Positions 1 to 11,440 of a stretch of 60,000 nucleotides of DNA are shown here, piece by piece. Both the position numbers and the translations under genes were made by a program. The notes beneath the pieces were generated by a model that saw only the letters and a program-made list of their open reading frames with translations, was not told the DNA's origin and searched no databases. Origin of the DNA: Cylindrodendrum hubeiense (taxonomy: Eukaryota > Ascomycota > Sordariomycetes > Hypocreales > Nectriaceae); contig JAANBB010000002.1 of assembly GCA_014621425.1 (NCBI GenBank), positions 1 through 60,000 of the forward strand, in the 5' to 3' direction. How positions within the stretch are numbered: position 1 is the first letter of the stretch; each line of letters begins with the position of its first letter.

Positions 1-479
1 TTATTTATAAATTTTAAATTTTAATTAGAAATAATATTCTTTAAAATTCTCTAATTAATATATAAAAGTTCTATATATAGGATCTGGATTTAATCCTTAA
101 TAATATATTAGTTATTTCCTAGAATAAATAGATATATTTTATAAAATTTATAAATTATTATAAATAAGATATTAAAATATAATTTTCCTAGGATTTTTTA
201 AGAAGAGTTCTTAACTTTAATTATTAGAAAGCTAATAATAAAATCTATAATTATAATATAGAATAAGATTATTAATATCTATATAGATTAGAACTATCTA
301 TTTAGTTTATCTTAAGATATTTAATTATATAAATAAATATTCCAGGACAGATAGAAAATAGAACTAAAAGATTAACAGAAACAGCACTTTATATTATAAT
401 CAAAGTAATAAGGAAGATAATAATATAACATAAGGTTATATTAATCTTTCTCCTCAATATAATAGAAACCTTTAATAGA

Positions 480-1845
480 ATTAACTACTAGAAACTAATC
501 AAAATACTAATTAAGATAGACCTACCAGACTAGATAATCTAATAGATCTAGTTATTCCTAATAGATAGGAAAATATTACTAATATTTAATAATAATATAA
601 TAGTAATAATAGAAATACCTTCAAGTATCCTACAAAAATCACCACTCTTATTATTATTATTTATTATTTTTATTAATAGACTATATAGGACACTTAAAGA
701 CTAGGAGGACTCAATAGTAATTAACTTTACTAATAATATAAACTTACTAGTAATAAGGAAGATAATATAGGAAATATACACATATATTAAAACTAACTAT
801 AAAATCTATAAGATATAGATAGTAGAATATAATATAATCTTTAAACTAGAAAAGAATAAATTATTTTACTTTTTAAGAGCCCAGACCCTCACTCTTAAAA
901 ATATAATAGCCAGGCTCATTATAATAACCCTAAGAATAGAAATTATATTCCTAAGAATTTAAATTAATAGGAAATTAATCTAGAAAAATTATATTATATA
1001 CCTCTACTTAGAAAATAAGTAATACTATTATATACTATATATACTAATAATATTAATTTAAGATTACTCTTTTCACTAAGTATAATTAATATTCCTTCAG
1101 GTTATATAAAGTGTCCTAGTATATAGGGTATTAATTATATACATATTAATATATCCCAGGGAAAAACCTAAAAAAATAGTAAGAATAATAGCTAAAATAT
1201 AAATAAAGTATCTATAAGTTATAGCCAGAGTATATAAAATAATACTAACTAGATTACTAAAAGTAGAGCTAGATAAAGCTCTTATAAATATATATATAAT
1301 AGAAATCCAGGGACTAATAATTAAAATATAATAATATATTATAAATATATTAAGCTAGTATTACAGACCCTAATATAAATTATAAAAAGAATCTACCACT
1401 TAGTATAAATATTAAGAATAATTTAAGGAGAACTTGATAATAAGGATAAAAGACTAATAAAGGAAATAATAATAATAGGAAATTAATAAATCATAATATA
1501 ACTATCTTAACTAATTATTACTATAAATAGATATTAAGGAATTTAATTCCTAGATATATTTAAAAATATACAAAATATAACTTAAATATATTAATACTAT
1601 TCTAATATAGATAAGAATAGAAAGGATTATACTCTATAACTTTCTCTTTATATAAGGTATAACTAATATACTAATACTAATATATAAATACAAGGGAATT
1701 AGAGAAGATCTCTTCTATATAATTTTATAATATATATAATATTAAAGAGATAGGAATTATCTAATTAAGATTAGAAAAGACCTAATTAATATTTTAAGTT
1801 AATTAAGAAAAGTTATATTATTAGTATAATAATATCTTAATATAA
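480..1845 (+). mobile_element. Degraded LINE (Tad-like) reverse transcriptase
   Basis: A single reading frame (codons starting at multiples of 3) can be followed through many stop codons. About 500-600 reads like the segment before the RT core (IDRKILLIFN). About 606-670 reads EIPSSILQKSPLLLL, matching the gIPQGSPLSPiLF block. Position 723 onward reads FTNNINLL, a mutated F(A/V)DDxNLL catalytic block whose two Asp codons have become Asn. About 827-846 reads KLEKNKLFYF (family: PxKxELIHF). About 1155-1300 reads KPKKIVRIIAKI and then ARVYKIILT, matching the thumb region. About 1611-1720 matches the C-terminal RTxxIGLxxFL and Cys/His knuckle segment. Stops sit where CAG, CGA or TGG codons are expected. 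The element is dead. The clade is inferred from motif style only. Confidence 0.75.
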
Positions 1846-2898
1846 TATAATTNTGATTATTTATAATTAAATTAAGAATTTAAATATAAGAGATTGAAAT
1901 TATATTATCTTAATATAATAATAGTGGAATATTATAATCATGGACTTAATATAAGTATAATAGCTATTAGTTAAGGTAGCTTTACTATCTTTAATTATAT
2001 ATATATATAAAGTACCTTTTTTTTTAAGTTAATAAGGATTATAAAAAAAGTCATGTTTATATAAGATTATACCTATATAATAAAAAGTTATGTTCCTCTA
2101 ATAATTACTATAATAATTATTCTTAGAGGTAAGATTATTTTAATTATAATAGGTTAAATATTAAGGAATATAAAGAGGAAATATAGTAGAATTTCTATAT
2201 ACTAATAATTATTTTTAAGCTAATAAGAGTGGTGGAAAAGTTATACCTATATAAGATTATACCTATATAGTAAAAAGTTATATCCCTCTAGTAATTATCT
2301 ATTATAATAGCCTAATTATCTAAGAGATTACTTTCTTAATATTAATTAATAAACTAATATTAACTTATAATTATAATAAATAACTAGATTATCTAGTCTT
2401 TTATATTAATTATTTAAATAATTATAACCTATTTCTAGTTTCTAGACTATATTAATTTTAGGATTCTATACCTTTTTATACTTATAATAACTATTTCACT
2501 TATAATAAGACCTATTATAAAGCTAATCTTATTAAAATTATAGATATTAATAAGATTAATATTATATTTTATAATTATATTCTCTATAAGCCTAAACTAA
2601 TTATAAATAATAATTAGATCTTTATATTTAGATAATTACTAGAGGGACATAACTTTTTACTATATAGGTATAATCTTATATAGGTATGACTTTTTCTATA
2701 ATCCTTATTAGCTCAAAAAAAAAGATCTCCATATATATATATAATCAAAGATAGTAAAGCTAGTTTAACTAATAGCTATTATACTTATATTAAGTCCATA
2801 ACTATAATATTCTACTACTATTATATTAAGATAGTATAATTTCAATCTCTTATATTTAAATTCTCAGCTTAATTATAAATAATCAGAATTATACTATA
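1846..2898. repeat. Long inverted repeat, arms of about 265 bp
   Basis: The left arm (about 1846-2112) is matched by the reverse complement of the right arm (about 2628-2898) with scattered transitions. Shared landmarks include TAAATATAAGAGATTGAAAT, the TATATATATA run, and the inner AAAAAGTTATG segment followed by the CTCTAATAATT / CTCTAGTAATT end. The spacer of about 515 bp carries one copy of the 190-bp repeat found again at 3310-3503. This could be the terminal inverted repeats of a non-autonomous DNA transposon, or two copies of one element inserted head to head. No transposase is readable in the spacer. Confidence 0.7.
2107..2297 (+). repeat. Direct repeat copy 1 (strongly AT-shifted)
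   Basis: This copy matches 3310-3503 base for base over about 190 bp, apart from mostly C/T and G/A differences. It shares AAGAGGAAATATAGTAGAAT and AATAATTATTTTTAAGCTAA, and both copies end at CCCTCTAGTAATT. It lies inside the spacer of the long inverted repeat. The final 60 bp recur a third and fourth time in the inverted-repeat arms. Confidence 0.75.
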
Positions 2899-2904
2899 TT
2901 ATAA

Positions 2905-3045
2905 TAATATTATTAGGTTATCTTAGTTATATTATAATAGTACTATTAGATTATCTTAATATAATTTAATAATACTATTATAATATCACTAAGATAACTT
3001 AATAGTACTATTATAATATTACTAAGATAATCTGATAGCATTATC
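2905..3045. repeat. Imperfect palindrome built from about 35-bp units
   Basis: The left half contains TTATCTTAGTTATATTATAA followed by TAGTACTA. The right half contains TAGTACTATTATAATATTAC followed by TAAGATAA, its near-perfect reverse complement, and a further related unit (CACTAAGATAAC) lies between. The tract could form a long hairpin. Its origin is unknown. Confidence 0.6.
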
Positions 3046-3254
3046 ATGATATTAGCATCACACTTAATATAGTGACTCAAAGGGTATAATAGACTCAATT
3101 AGTATAATAGACTTAGTGGGTTAGTATTATACTCCACGCAATAGTACTTCTAAAGGATCAATTAATCACTAGGACTTAGGCTTTAGCTTTGTCTTCGGGA
3201 TCTAGGATCTGGTTTGATATCAGTTTATTAGTAATAAGGTATATTTAATCCGCC

Positions 3255-3290
3255 GGGGGGGGGATGGGGGGGGGCTGATCAGGGGTGGGC
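3255..3290 (+). other. Poly-G tract (G9-AT-G9 and following G runs)
   Basis: Nine Gs at 3255-3263, AT, nine Gs at 3266-3274, then GGGG and GGG at 3282-3289. This is unexpected inside an AT-rich block and fits the G-quadruplex pattern of four or more G runs with short loops. It could be real or an assembly or sequencing artefact of a homopolymer. Confidence 0.8.
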
Positions 3291-3309
3291 TCTAAGAGTA
3301 ATTGTTAGG

Positions 3310-3503
3310 ATATTTATAATAATTATTCCTTGAGGTAAGATTATTTTGATCGTGATGGGTTAAATGCTAAGGGGTATAAAGAGGAAATATAGTAGAATTC
3401 CTATGTACTAATAATTATTTTTAAGCTAATAAGAGTAGTGGAAAAGTCATGTCCGTGTAAGATCATACCCGCGTAGCAAAAAGTCATGTCCCTCTAGTAA
3501 TTG
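3310..3503 (+). repeat. Direct repeat copy 2 (least mutated)
   Basis: This is the least decayed copy of the 190-bp repeat. It keeps CpG sites, for example TGATCGTGATGGG and CATACCCGCGTAGC, where copy 1 has TA-type bases. The directional difference between the two copies is direct evidence of RIP-like mutation. The end at CCCTCTAGTAATT is shared by all copies and is probably an element terminus. Confidence 0.75.
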
Positions 3504-6420
3504 CCTATATTTAACCCTCTAATAATTATATTTACAAAAAAAATATATCTTAAACTCTTAATATTACCTAATAAAATTAAAAGCCTAATACTTACTAATA
3601 AATAATATATCACGATCAGCGAATAGTTAATTAGCTATTTCTTTAATACTATATAATCACAGGGGAAATCCTCACAAATCTAGGTCAAGAATAAATTAAA
3701 TAATAATCTATTCCTCTAGATCAGTTAGTCTTCGCGAATTAGGGATAATATCGTATCAAGACTGAATGCCCTGCTACCAGCAACGCAGCCTATACTCATT
3801 GATCTCATAGGTAGTTATAGTACATCGGAGACTTAATTTTAGGTTATTTTGAAGGGCTTGAAGGGCAAGAAGAATCCTTGCCTCGGTATTTGATTATGAT
3901 ATGCTTGGTAGTTGAGATTTATGTGATAAAGTGGGAAGTTAGATATTTGAGGGAAAAGTGTGACGCTCACTTGTCTGCGACGCTCACTTATCATGTACGT
4001 TACTCTGTCTCTACCTATTTATAGGCCTGCAGCACCTCTTCTAGCTACATCTGATAGGAAAAACCTTAGATTCCTCAATCCAGGATAAAAACCCATTCTG
4101 CTGGTATTGGGCTCGTCTTCGCAGCGGTGCCGCTGCGTCCCCCTGCGATGTACATATGCGATCGTCTTTGACTAGCCATGTTTGTCCAGGATGCCCTAAT
4201 TGCCTTATCCCATTGTTGTGTTAAGATTAATAAACCTATCAAAATCCGAATTAATGAAGCTAAGCTTAGGTCTGCAATTTAAACCTCTCCAATATTATTG
4301 TAAAGTTTAATACTGCTATCATTCACGTCTGTCTTATTATCGCCGATTCCATTACGGTACCTGATATTCGTCAGCCCGGTGTCTATCTGAAGATCAGTCA
4401 GATGGAAATAATTGGATAAATCCTGACGTCTACTACTACACTTTTAATCCTTCCTCTTGCCCACAATCGGTTTACTGCCTCAAGAAATCTTGGTCAGTTT
4501 GATTCAGTTGACCGCTAGTAGAAATAATTAAATAGCCTTTTCGTAGGTGCTTGCTAGAGCTATCATTTCTTCACCAACCTGATAGCTTTTCCTAGTCCTA
4601 CAAAGGGATAGGTCGAGACACACTTATCACAGGATTATAAATGAAACAATACCTGTAGATGACATTAATGAGATGATCACAGATCGGCATGTCCGTATGG
4701 ATTTGGATGTGGGGCGTGGACGCATCGAAATGAACTCTGAAACTAGGCTCAGAATCCGGCCCCGGTTTCCTCATTCTACTATTTCTGACATGTGTGGTCT
4801 TTTAAGTATGATTGAAGTAACAAGAAGGCTTAGGACGTGAGAATTAGTTGCAAATGTATCAAGGTCCATATGGTGAGGTAGGAAACTGCCACCTCACATA
4901 TCTTAATGTACAGCGTTGACGATTACTGGTTTCAGGGCTGGGCTGGGCCGGTATCTCGGTGGACCTTTGAAAGCAAAGATGAAGCGTGCAAGTCTCCAGA
5001 GTGAGCAGCAACCCTGTATTGATTTCTGCTAGCTCTGGGAATCCTGAACGAGAATAGGCGACACCACCCGTGCAAGCTGCACCATAGAGCGCTGGACATA
5101 TGATGGTTCCCATAGTTGTAGCATTACCTAGACTGGATATTCAACCTGCCAAATTTAACCAGACACTTAAAACAAAGCTAATCGGAGGCGGTTTCACAGT
5201 GTGTATGGTTCGTGGGCTGGCATGCCGCTATTGTTTGAGTGTGGTGCAGCATCTCCTCTGCCGACAAAGATCATGTATACCACCGGGGCCATAAACGGTG
5301 AGATTGGGTGTTAAATCAGTTACGCAGAGATATTACAAGCTGTGTAACACAACTTTAAGGCGGGCAGTGATCTCAGCCTCACCATTGCGATGTCGGGGCG
5401 CAGACTTGAGTTGCTTTCGTGTCAGCAAGCTATCATGTGAGATGGCTCAGACTGGCCTTCCTTGGGTTGGACATGAATTTGACCAAGGATGATATGTTAA
5501 TTCGTTTCTCGTGGGGATGTTGGGCGTGAGATGGTCAACATGGTGTAATTTGTGGCCGAGCTTCGCCACTCGGCTATGGCAACCCCCCCGTCCTTTTCAT
5601 GACGACATAGTCTGCACTTGACACACCTTTAAATCCTTCCAAGATGGATCACGAGAACCATGTACATGTGCACTATTTATCTTCTGACAGGGAAGGGCGC
5701 TAGTGGACATGGCAGAGCTCTACAAGTAATAGGTGCCACGTTGTCGATTACCCGGCTACAGCCGACGAGGTCATAAGAGGACGGGCCTCAATTGATGCAA
5801 CCAGTTGCCTGAATTGATTGCCTGAACATGCTCTCTTTTGATAGGAAGGTTATTCCGCGCATCAACCAATAGCATCACCATCCCCTAGTCCAGGGCGATA
5901 CAACACGCTTAAAGCATTGGCTCAACTTTTTCAGGCATCTAAGTGAGCTGCCGCAGCCCGAGGCATACGAGAATCCCCCGTGGCTGCTTCGATGTTCGCC
6001 CTGTCCGCTACCATCGGCGCATCGTGATAAAATTAATATACTTGCAATGCATTCTCTTCAATATGAGGTTTTATGAAGAAACTTGTGGACGAGCGTCCGG
6101 ACAATTCTCAACTCAAATTGGGAGCGGGCATTATTCCGGAGACAAATCCAGGTTTAACGCTTTTTAACATAAGCCTGGTCTTTAACCTTTTGAACGTTCA
6201 TCTTTACATCCAAATTTACCCAGCGCGATATCCAAAATGAGCCTACCTACCACTTCTACGACTGGAGCACATCTGAGCAGAGCACAATCCGCCCTAAGGA
6301 ACCCACTATAACGCCCCCAGACGGCAAAGAGAGTCGTCTTATCTGGCCAAGCCCAAAGAGAAACAAAAGCAGAAAAGCCTTTAGAAACGGTATCAGAAAG
6401 GGGATAAATATCACAAAGAG
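3504..6420. other. Gene-poor interval, no supported gene
   Basis: Composition becomes normal after about 3620. A short direct repeat (GACGCTCACTT at about 3963 and 3979) is followed by TATTTATAGG near 4015. Short frames exist, for example 4859-5113 on the minus strand and 5943-6167 on the plus strand. None shows a recognisable domain, a consistent intron pattern or a convincing start. The interval may contain decayed genes next to the repeat block. Confidence 0.6.
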
Positions 6421-8638
6421 ATGCAGAATTCGGGAGGCAGTGAGAACCGACCTGGTGATGGCGACCAACGACACCAAAATACCAACAGTGACGACGAGTC
6501 ATTTGGCCGTCCCAAACATTCTGTTTGGAATACCCTACCAGAAAGACAACTCAGAATACTCCTTGAACGTGAAAATACATCGTGGGTCGATCAAGCAGGG
6601 GGTGACTTTGCAGGCCAGACATTAGCCCAGCGCTTCGCTAATGACGCCGTTTACTCGTCCCCAGATATGGGTCAGGTATTAGATGAGTTATCCTCATTTT
6701 GCGGTGATCAAACGCTGCGAGACTTGGAGTTAGGCTCTACTAAAATTCCGTTAACAGAGGCGTGTCTCGATGATCGTACTAGGGAAGGCATCCGATCAGA
6801 TCGTCAACGACGTCCTGGACCCTTTACAATGCGTCTCCTATATTTGGAGTTAAAGAAAGAGGAAAATTGCCCACGTCCACACGTCAAATCAATCACTAAC
6901 TTCGGCTGCAGAGGTTTCCTATCTATGTGCACTGTGTGCCAAGTAGAGATACCAGCGCCATGGATTCCCACTCAACGCAACCTCCCTCTCGCCGAAATGC
7001 CGATAGGCGTTTGATGTAACATACCCCGCCCGATTTCCCAGTATACACAATTGAAGCTGATGTCCAGTAAGACTCCTTACAGATCTCAACCCTTGGGGAG
7101 CCATGGCTTTAATTGCTACAGCGTCGAAGAATGAAACAGTGAAGCTCCAACGCACGATTTACAGGCATTTGACGTTTGAAAACTTCATTTCTGTTCGTAA
7201 AGTCGTCGTGAGTGTATTCGGCGCTTTATTTACCGCTTTTGACACTGAAGATAACATAGTCGCATCAATTCCCCTTCTTCGAGTTCGCATTTGACTTTCC
7301 CTACTTTGTCTGGAGAACTACACCACATAGCGATATGCCAAATGACGCCCAATCCAGAGGTCTGGACAGACCAATTCGAAACGTCAAAGACTTGTCGTTT
7401 CTTTCGAAGACTAAGACTTCATCAACTAGCCTGAATAAAATCGACTACCTCTGCGAGGCCCACATATCTGTGCTCATCTCAGCAATAGATGCTCGTCGAT
7501 GGGTTGCATATGCATTTGTGGATGCTTATTTTGACGGTGTTGAAAAACGAGAGAGTGCCAAAATGTATTTTGCAAACGCGAATGCCGATAGTGAGCGTGA
7601 TGAAGACGACGACGACGACGATGACGACGTTGACGACGACGACGAAGACTGCTATACAGACAATGATGTTCTGCAGACCGATCCTTTGACCAAGGGAGCT
7701 TTTGATGCAAACATGCCGCTTCAGGACCCCTGGGTGTACTTCTGGGCTGTGTTCGAGACCAGAATAGTGGTAGTAAACGCCGAGTGGAAGATTGTTGTTA
7801 AAAATGCGCAAGTGAGGATCAAAACATATGTAAGACAAATCCTTGTTATCTTCCTCGTACAAAGACTGGCCTGCATCTGGCGACCTGGGTTGCATGAACT
7901 TCAATGCTGATGAATTGACAGATTCAGTCATGTCAGTTTGACCACCGACCCCTACCTAATCTGACATCCGAACAACACTGCGCCTGGATTCGGGAAACAA
8001 GAAGCCTTCTCGGAACTTTAATAGAGACACTGGAAGCAACAATTTATGAATGGAACAATTTTGTACTCCATGACTCTTTTTCCGAGGATCTGGTTGCCAG
8101 GGAGCTCTCGTCGATTCGTGAGTCGTTCAAGGATATGGGGAAATGCGTTCGCAAACTCGATTGTTTGCGTGGGGACTGCGACAACTTTTCCAAAGGAGTG
8201 AGTCACAGTCTATCAGACCATTCAAGCAGACAACGGTGCTAATATGGAATTACAAAGCTTGCTCTCTATATGACAGAGGAAGCCAATAGGGGCTCTAAAG
8301 CTCAAGCCGAGTTCGCTAGAATTGGCGTCACCATGACGATTGTCATGCTCCTTGTAAGCACAGCCCTCTCAATTCTCTCAGCCTTTTGTAGTAAAGTCTT
8401 ACTTATTCTGTCACCTTGTACCTAGTTTCACGGCCCACTCTCAATCTCCAGTGGCATCTATTCGATGCAAGACAAAGCAATTCCACAGTTCTTGGCACCA
8501 ACTAAATTTTCATTTATTGCATTGACCACTAGTTTAACGGCCGTAGTGGCATTAGTTGTCCTGTTGGTTCATTTTCGTCATAGGGGGCTGGAACTATTTC
8601 GTACTTTGGTTAAACATGAGTCATTAAGTGAAGACTGA
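6421..8638 (+). CDS. CorA-like fungal membrane protein, 5' part probably frameshifted
   Basis: The 3' part is a clean five-exon model: 7083-7207, 7260-7829, 7922-8197, 8258-8353 and 8426-8638, all with GT-AG introns and one continuous frame. It reads DLNPWGAMALIATAS, then AFDFPYFVWRTTP, then ARRWVAYAFVDAYFD, an acidic run (DEDDDDDDDDVDDDDED), DPLTKGAFDANMPLQDP, and a C-terminal pair of membrane segments (FARIGVTMTIVMLL plus FHGPLSISSGIYSMQ; FSFIALTTSLTAVVALVVLL). These blocks match fungal proteins with a CorA-like transmembrane end. The usual GMN motif is absent (IYSMQ stands there). The upstream open frame 6421-7011 (197 residues, containing SMCTVCQVEIP) belongs to the same protein by family pattern, but I find no splice that joins it in frame to 7083. 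In a second frame RRNADRRLM continues the homology, so one or two small indels between about 6950 and 7030 are likely. A pseudogene is possible. Function is unproven. Confidence 0.6.
7605..7646 (+). repeat. GAC microsatellite encoding an Asp run
   Basis: Near-perfect GAC triplets with two GAT/GTT interruptions encode an acidic stretch inside the third exon of the CorA-like gene. It stays in frame, so length changes would add or remove Asp residues. Confidence 0.85.
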
Positions 8639-11098
8639 TGGGGCGCTGGCATTTGGTAAGATAAACTGCTGGGGTAAGCAGAACTTGGCAGACGGGGTTA
8701 GAAAGGATGTTTATATCCAATTCTAGTAGCAAATACGACTCGCTCGGTACCTCCCACATCGCTCTTGCCATATTCAGAGTTTGCTGGTGGCTTGTGAATA
8801 AAAACGGAGACAGCAAAATATTGAGCAACATGCAAAGGTCTGCTACCAGCCAAGTCTCCATGCAGCCTCACATCATCTCAAACGGATTGGGTCCGCGTTC
8901 CTCTTCTGGATTCGTATATAAAGTATGGCCTCGAGACAGTCGGTAGGATAGAAATCTAGAGTTTCCACTGGCATCAACTGTATCCGACTGATACGCTGCG
9001 CCCAGCCTCTGTCTCATTTCCAACCACCGCATAATATGTTCAAGATCTTAGCCCTAGGCCGTTTCGAGATTAGTGTGGTACGTCTTCATGTAATGCGCGC
9101 GTGTTTGGCATCAATGTAGTATCTGGGGCGGCCGACATCTTGCCCGTATGCGGATAGCCGATATTGCAGATTGCCTCACGATTTAGGTGTAAGAAGTGGC
9201 GTCGCTTGTCTTTGTTATACACCCCTGTCCCACTAGTGATTATATCATAGGGAGCTATGACCACTATAACTGCACTACATCTCATCTCCTCCATGGTTCC
9301 AATTCCTTCATTCTCTAACCACAGTTTTCTCGACTCGACAGTATGAGCAACGAGAAGTCCCACAGGCTGGACATCCGACAGTGGATACACGAATACCCGA
9401 GCAAAGACAAACACAACAAGTCCATATGAACACGGTGCGTTTCTTTTTTGATGGCTGCCATCGGGTCAGCTAGTTCATGACAAGGGAGCTGGACAAGCTC
9501 GTTTTTAAAACATACTAGTTCGCTTAGTGGCGGTGCTAAAGATTCCTCTTGTCCTAGAGGACTTGCGACCTCATGATCGAGTTCTGCATCAAGTAACCAG
9601 TCTATACAGCCGTGGTGAGACTTCGGTCAGATAAGCACATATTCATGCATCACAGTTCGACACGCGCGATGATTACTCACACATTCAGAACGTAATTTAG
9701 GTCTGGCGAGGTTGGAAGCATAAAGGGCAGGCTCGCTGTTCCCATTGTTCTCACAGCTCGCTCCTCGTAGACAAACTGGAAATGTGTTGTCGGCGAGCTG
9801 TGACGGCAAAAATCGCGTGGTTTTTCCAACGTGCATCGAACTTTGCGGAGTTGTTTTCCCACAAAGCATGTATGTGGCGTGATTGGCTGTTATTATGCGC
9901 CTGAAGTGGGGCATATATTTGTTCGTCTTGTCACAGTTACAATGGGGACAGTGTCGAGTGTCGAAAAAGCAGGTTATGCTGGAAAGCTAGCAATAGCGAC
10001 CCTGCAAGAGTGAGGAAGGATATTATTGGTGTAACGGCATTGCTGTGATATTGAAGTGAGACGGTTGTTTGATGGAGGGGGGGTGTCAGCGCTCTTAAAA
10101 ATATGTTTTCTGTTACACATGATGGAGGGAGGATTTTAACGCTCTTAAAATATGTTTTCTGTAACACAGGGAGGCTGGTGCCGAGTTGAAATGCCGAAGC
10201 CGGCCGCCGAACTGCGGCTCTCTAAGAGCCATGTCTCAAGGCCCTTCGAGACTGAGAAACCAACCTCGCATATGAGTCCTCTTCCGCTTTCTCCCGTTGG
10301 CATGGATCGACCGACCCAAGGGAGATGCCGGGTATGACTGCTTAGAATGGACCCAGCCTTACATGCATCTTAGACCAATTCCAGACTCCTTCCCAACCAC
10401 TGTTTTCAGTATAGTCTTCAAGGATTGCGAGCGCTAGCAAATTCCTTACTGATTCCTACTGGAGGCTGAATTGTAGCTGTCTTTGAGTGAAATTTCTGCC
10501 GGTACTAGGAAGCTGAATCATTTTGGGTGATACCGCATTCAGCCTCGGCGTCGATGATTCCGGGTGCCACATCATGCCAGGACTCTGGACATGATTCTTT
10601 TCGCCCACCGTGTGTTAACGCGCCCCGATTGGAACAACCAGACGTCATAATGGTCTCAGACTGACGCCCCTTATGAGTGGGATTTAGAACCTGAATTGGG
10701 GCTTGTTAGAGAAGAGATCGCTACCTATGTTGATGGATATAGAATATTTAAGGAGCGTATCGTTTTAATTAGATCAGATGATGAATAGATCCATACGATT
10801 CAAATATTAGCTAATTCCTCCATTTTTCAGCTGTGTAATGCATTATCGGGCGCAAAAGGGGGCCAGGCACTATTTAAGTGCTAGCTACACAACGGTAGGT
10901 TTTCTACACACAGTCCCTAAGAAGGAAGCAAGCCTTCGATGTCAACGGACCCCAATGGACTCCATACTCCGTGGAGAAACAGTAGTCTCGCTGGTTAAGT
11001 TGGCCATGTGCCTTTACTACTTTGCAGTACTTCGCCTCGATAGCAAGTTACACGGGATTCAAAATGATCGCACTATAATCGCTATCGTAATTTCAAGA
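8639..11098. other. Intergenic interval, no supported gene
   Basis: About 2.4 kb. A minus-strand open frame (9070-9414, 114 residues, containing VFVYPLSDVQPVGLLVAHTV) has a protein-like composition but no recognised family and no clear ATG. Other frames are short. A tandem duplication lies at 10071-10168. The plus-strand frame 10838-11410 is the antisense shadow of the secreted-protein gene at 11099-11440. Confidence 0.5.
10071..10168 (+). repeat. Tandem duplication, about 50-bp unit
   Basis: Unit 1 (10071-10120) and unit 2 (10121-10168) both run GATGGAGGG, a G-rich segment, GCTCTTAAAA, TATGTTTTCTGT and AACACA/TACACA, with few differences. The duplication is non-coding. Confidence 0.8.
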
Positions 11099-11440
11099 TT
11101 ATCGATCGAAATCAATACCCAGCTCAGCAATCCCATTTATATTCAAATCAACCTTAGGCTTGCGGTTCCTAACATTTTGACGGCTATGCAGAGGCTTGAT
11201 GCCGTCATCACGCGCATCCATCTCGTTGTTGCTGATGCCATCACGGCCCTCGACCTTTGCGAGATTGGTGTCTTTCTGAAAATCAGTAAAACGGAAATGG
11301 TAGAAAGGATGGCAGAGAGCGGGGACGTTACCGGGGTACTGACATATTCCTCGAGCAGCCGGGGCAGGATCATTCGTGAGCCCAGGAGCTGCAATGCTAC
11401 CGCTGAGTAGCAAGGAGAGCACGAGCGAGAGGGACTTCAT
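11099..11440 (-). CDS. Small secreted protein, AELGI family member 1
   Basis: Encodes 113 residues from ATG at 11440. The N-terminus (MKSLSLVLSLLLSGSIAAPG) is a typical signal peptide with an A-A-P cleavage region. The mature part is polar, with two cysteines (GICQYP, ALCHP), and ends GIAELGIDFDR. The start codon context and the first 20 codons resemble the gene at 13240-13767, which also ends with an AELGI motif, so the two look like diverged tandem paralogues on the same strand 1.8 kb apart. A TATAT element at 11515-11519 lies about 75 bp upstream of the start. Function is unknown. A small secreted protein of this kind could be an effector or a surface peptide, but nothing here proves that. 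Confidence 0.65.
   Translation of the reverse strand: MKSLSLVLSLLLSGSIAAPGLTNDPAPAARGICQYPGNVPALCHPFYHFRFTDFQKDTNLAKVEGRDGISNNEMDARDDGIKPLHSRQNVRNRKPKVDLNINGIAELGIDFDR

Larger units (their letters stand above)
1..3620. repeat. AT-rich, RIP-like repeat block
   Basis: The stretch is dominated by TA-rich sequence, with almost no CpG outside short islands near 3100-3300 and 3450-3500. No intact open frame is present. The pattern of C-to-T and G-to-A decay in repeated DNA is what RIP leaves in Pezizomycotina (established knowledge). Recognisable contents are a LINE reverse transcriptase relic (480-1845), a long inverted repeat (1846-2898), a palindromic tract (2905-3045) and two direct copies of a repeat (2107-2297 and 3310-3503). 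One ambiguous base (n) lies at 1853. Base composition returns to normal from about 3620 onward. Confidence 0.85.

Noticed and set aside
1..3620. LTR retrotransposon as the source of the AT block
   Set aside because: Readable motifs are LINE-type RT, and no gag, integrase or paired LTR structure can be followed.
10838..11410. 190-residue plus-strand open frame
   Set aside because: It is the antisense of the AELGI secreted-protein gene at 11099-11440, which has a proper signal peptide. The plus-strand product has no domain.
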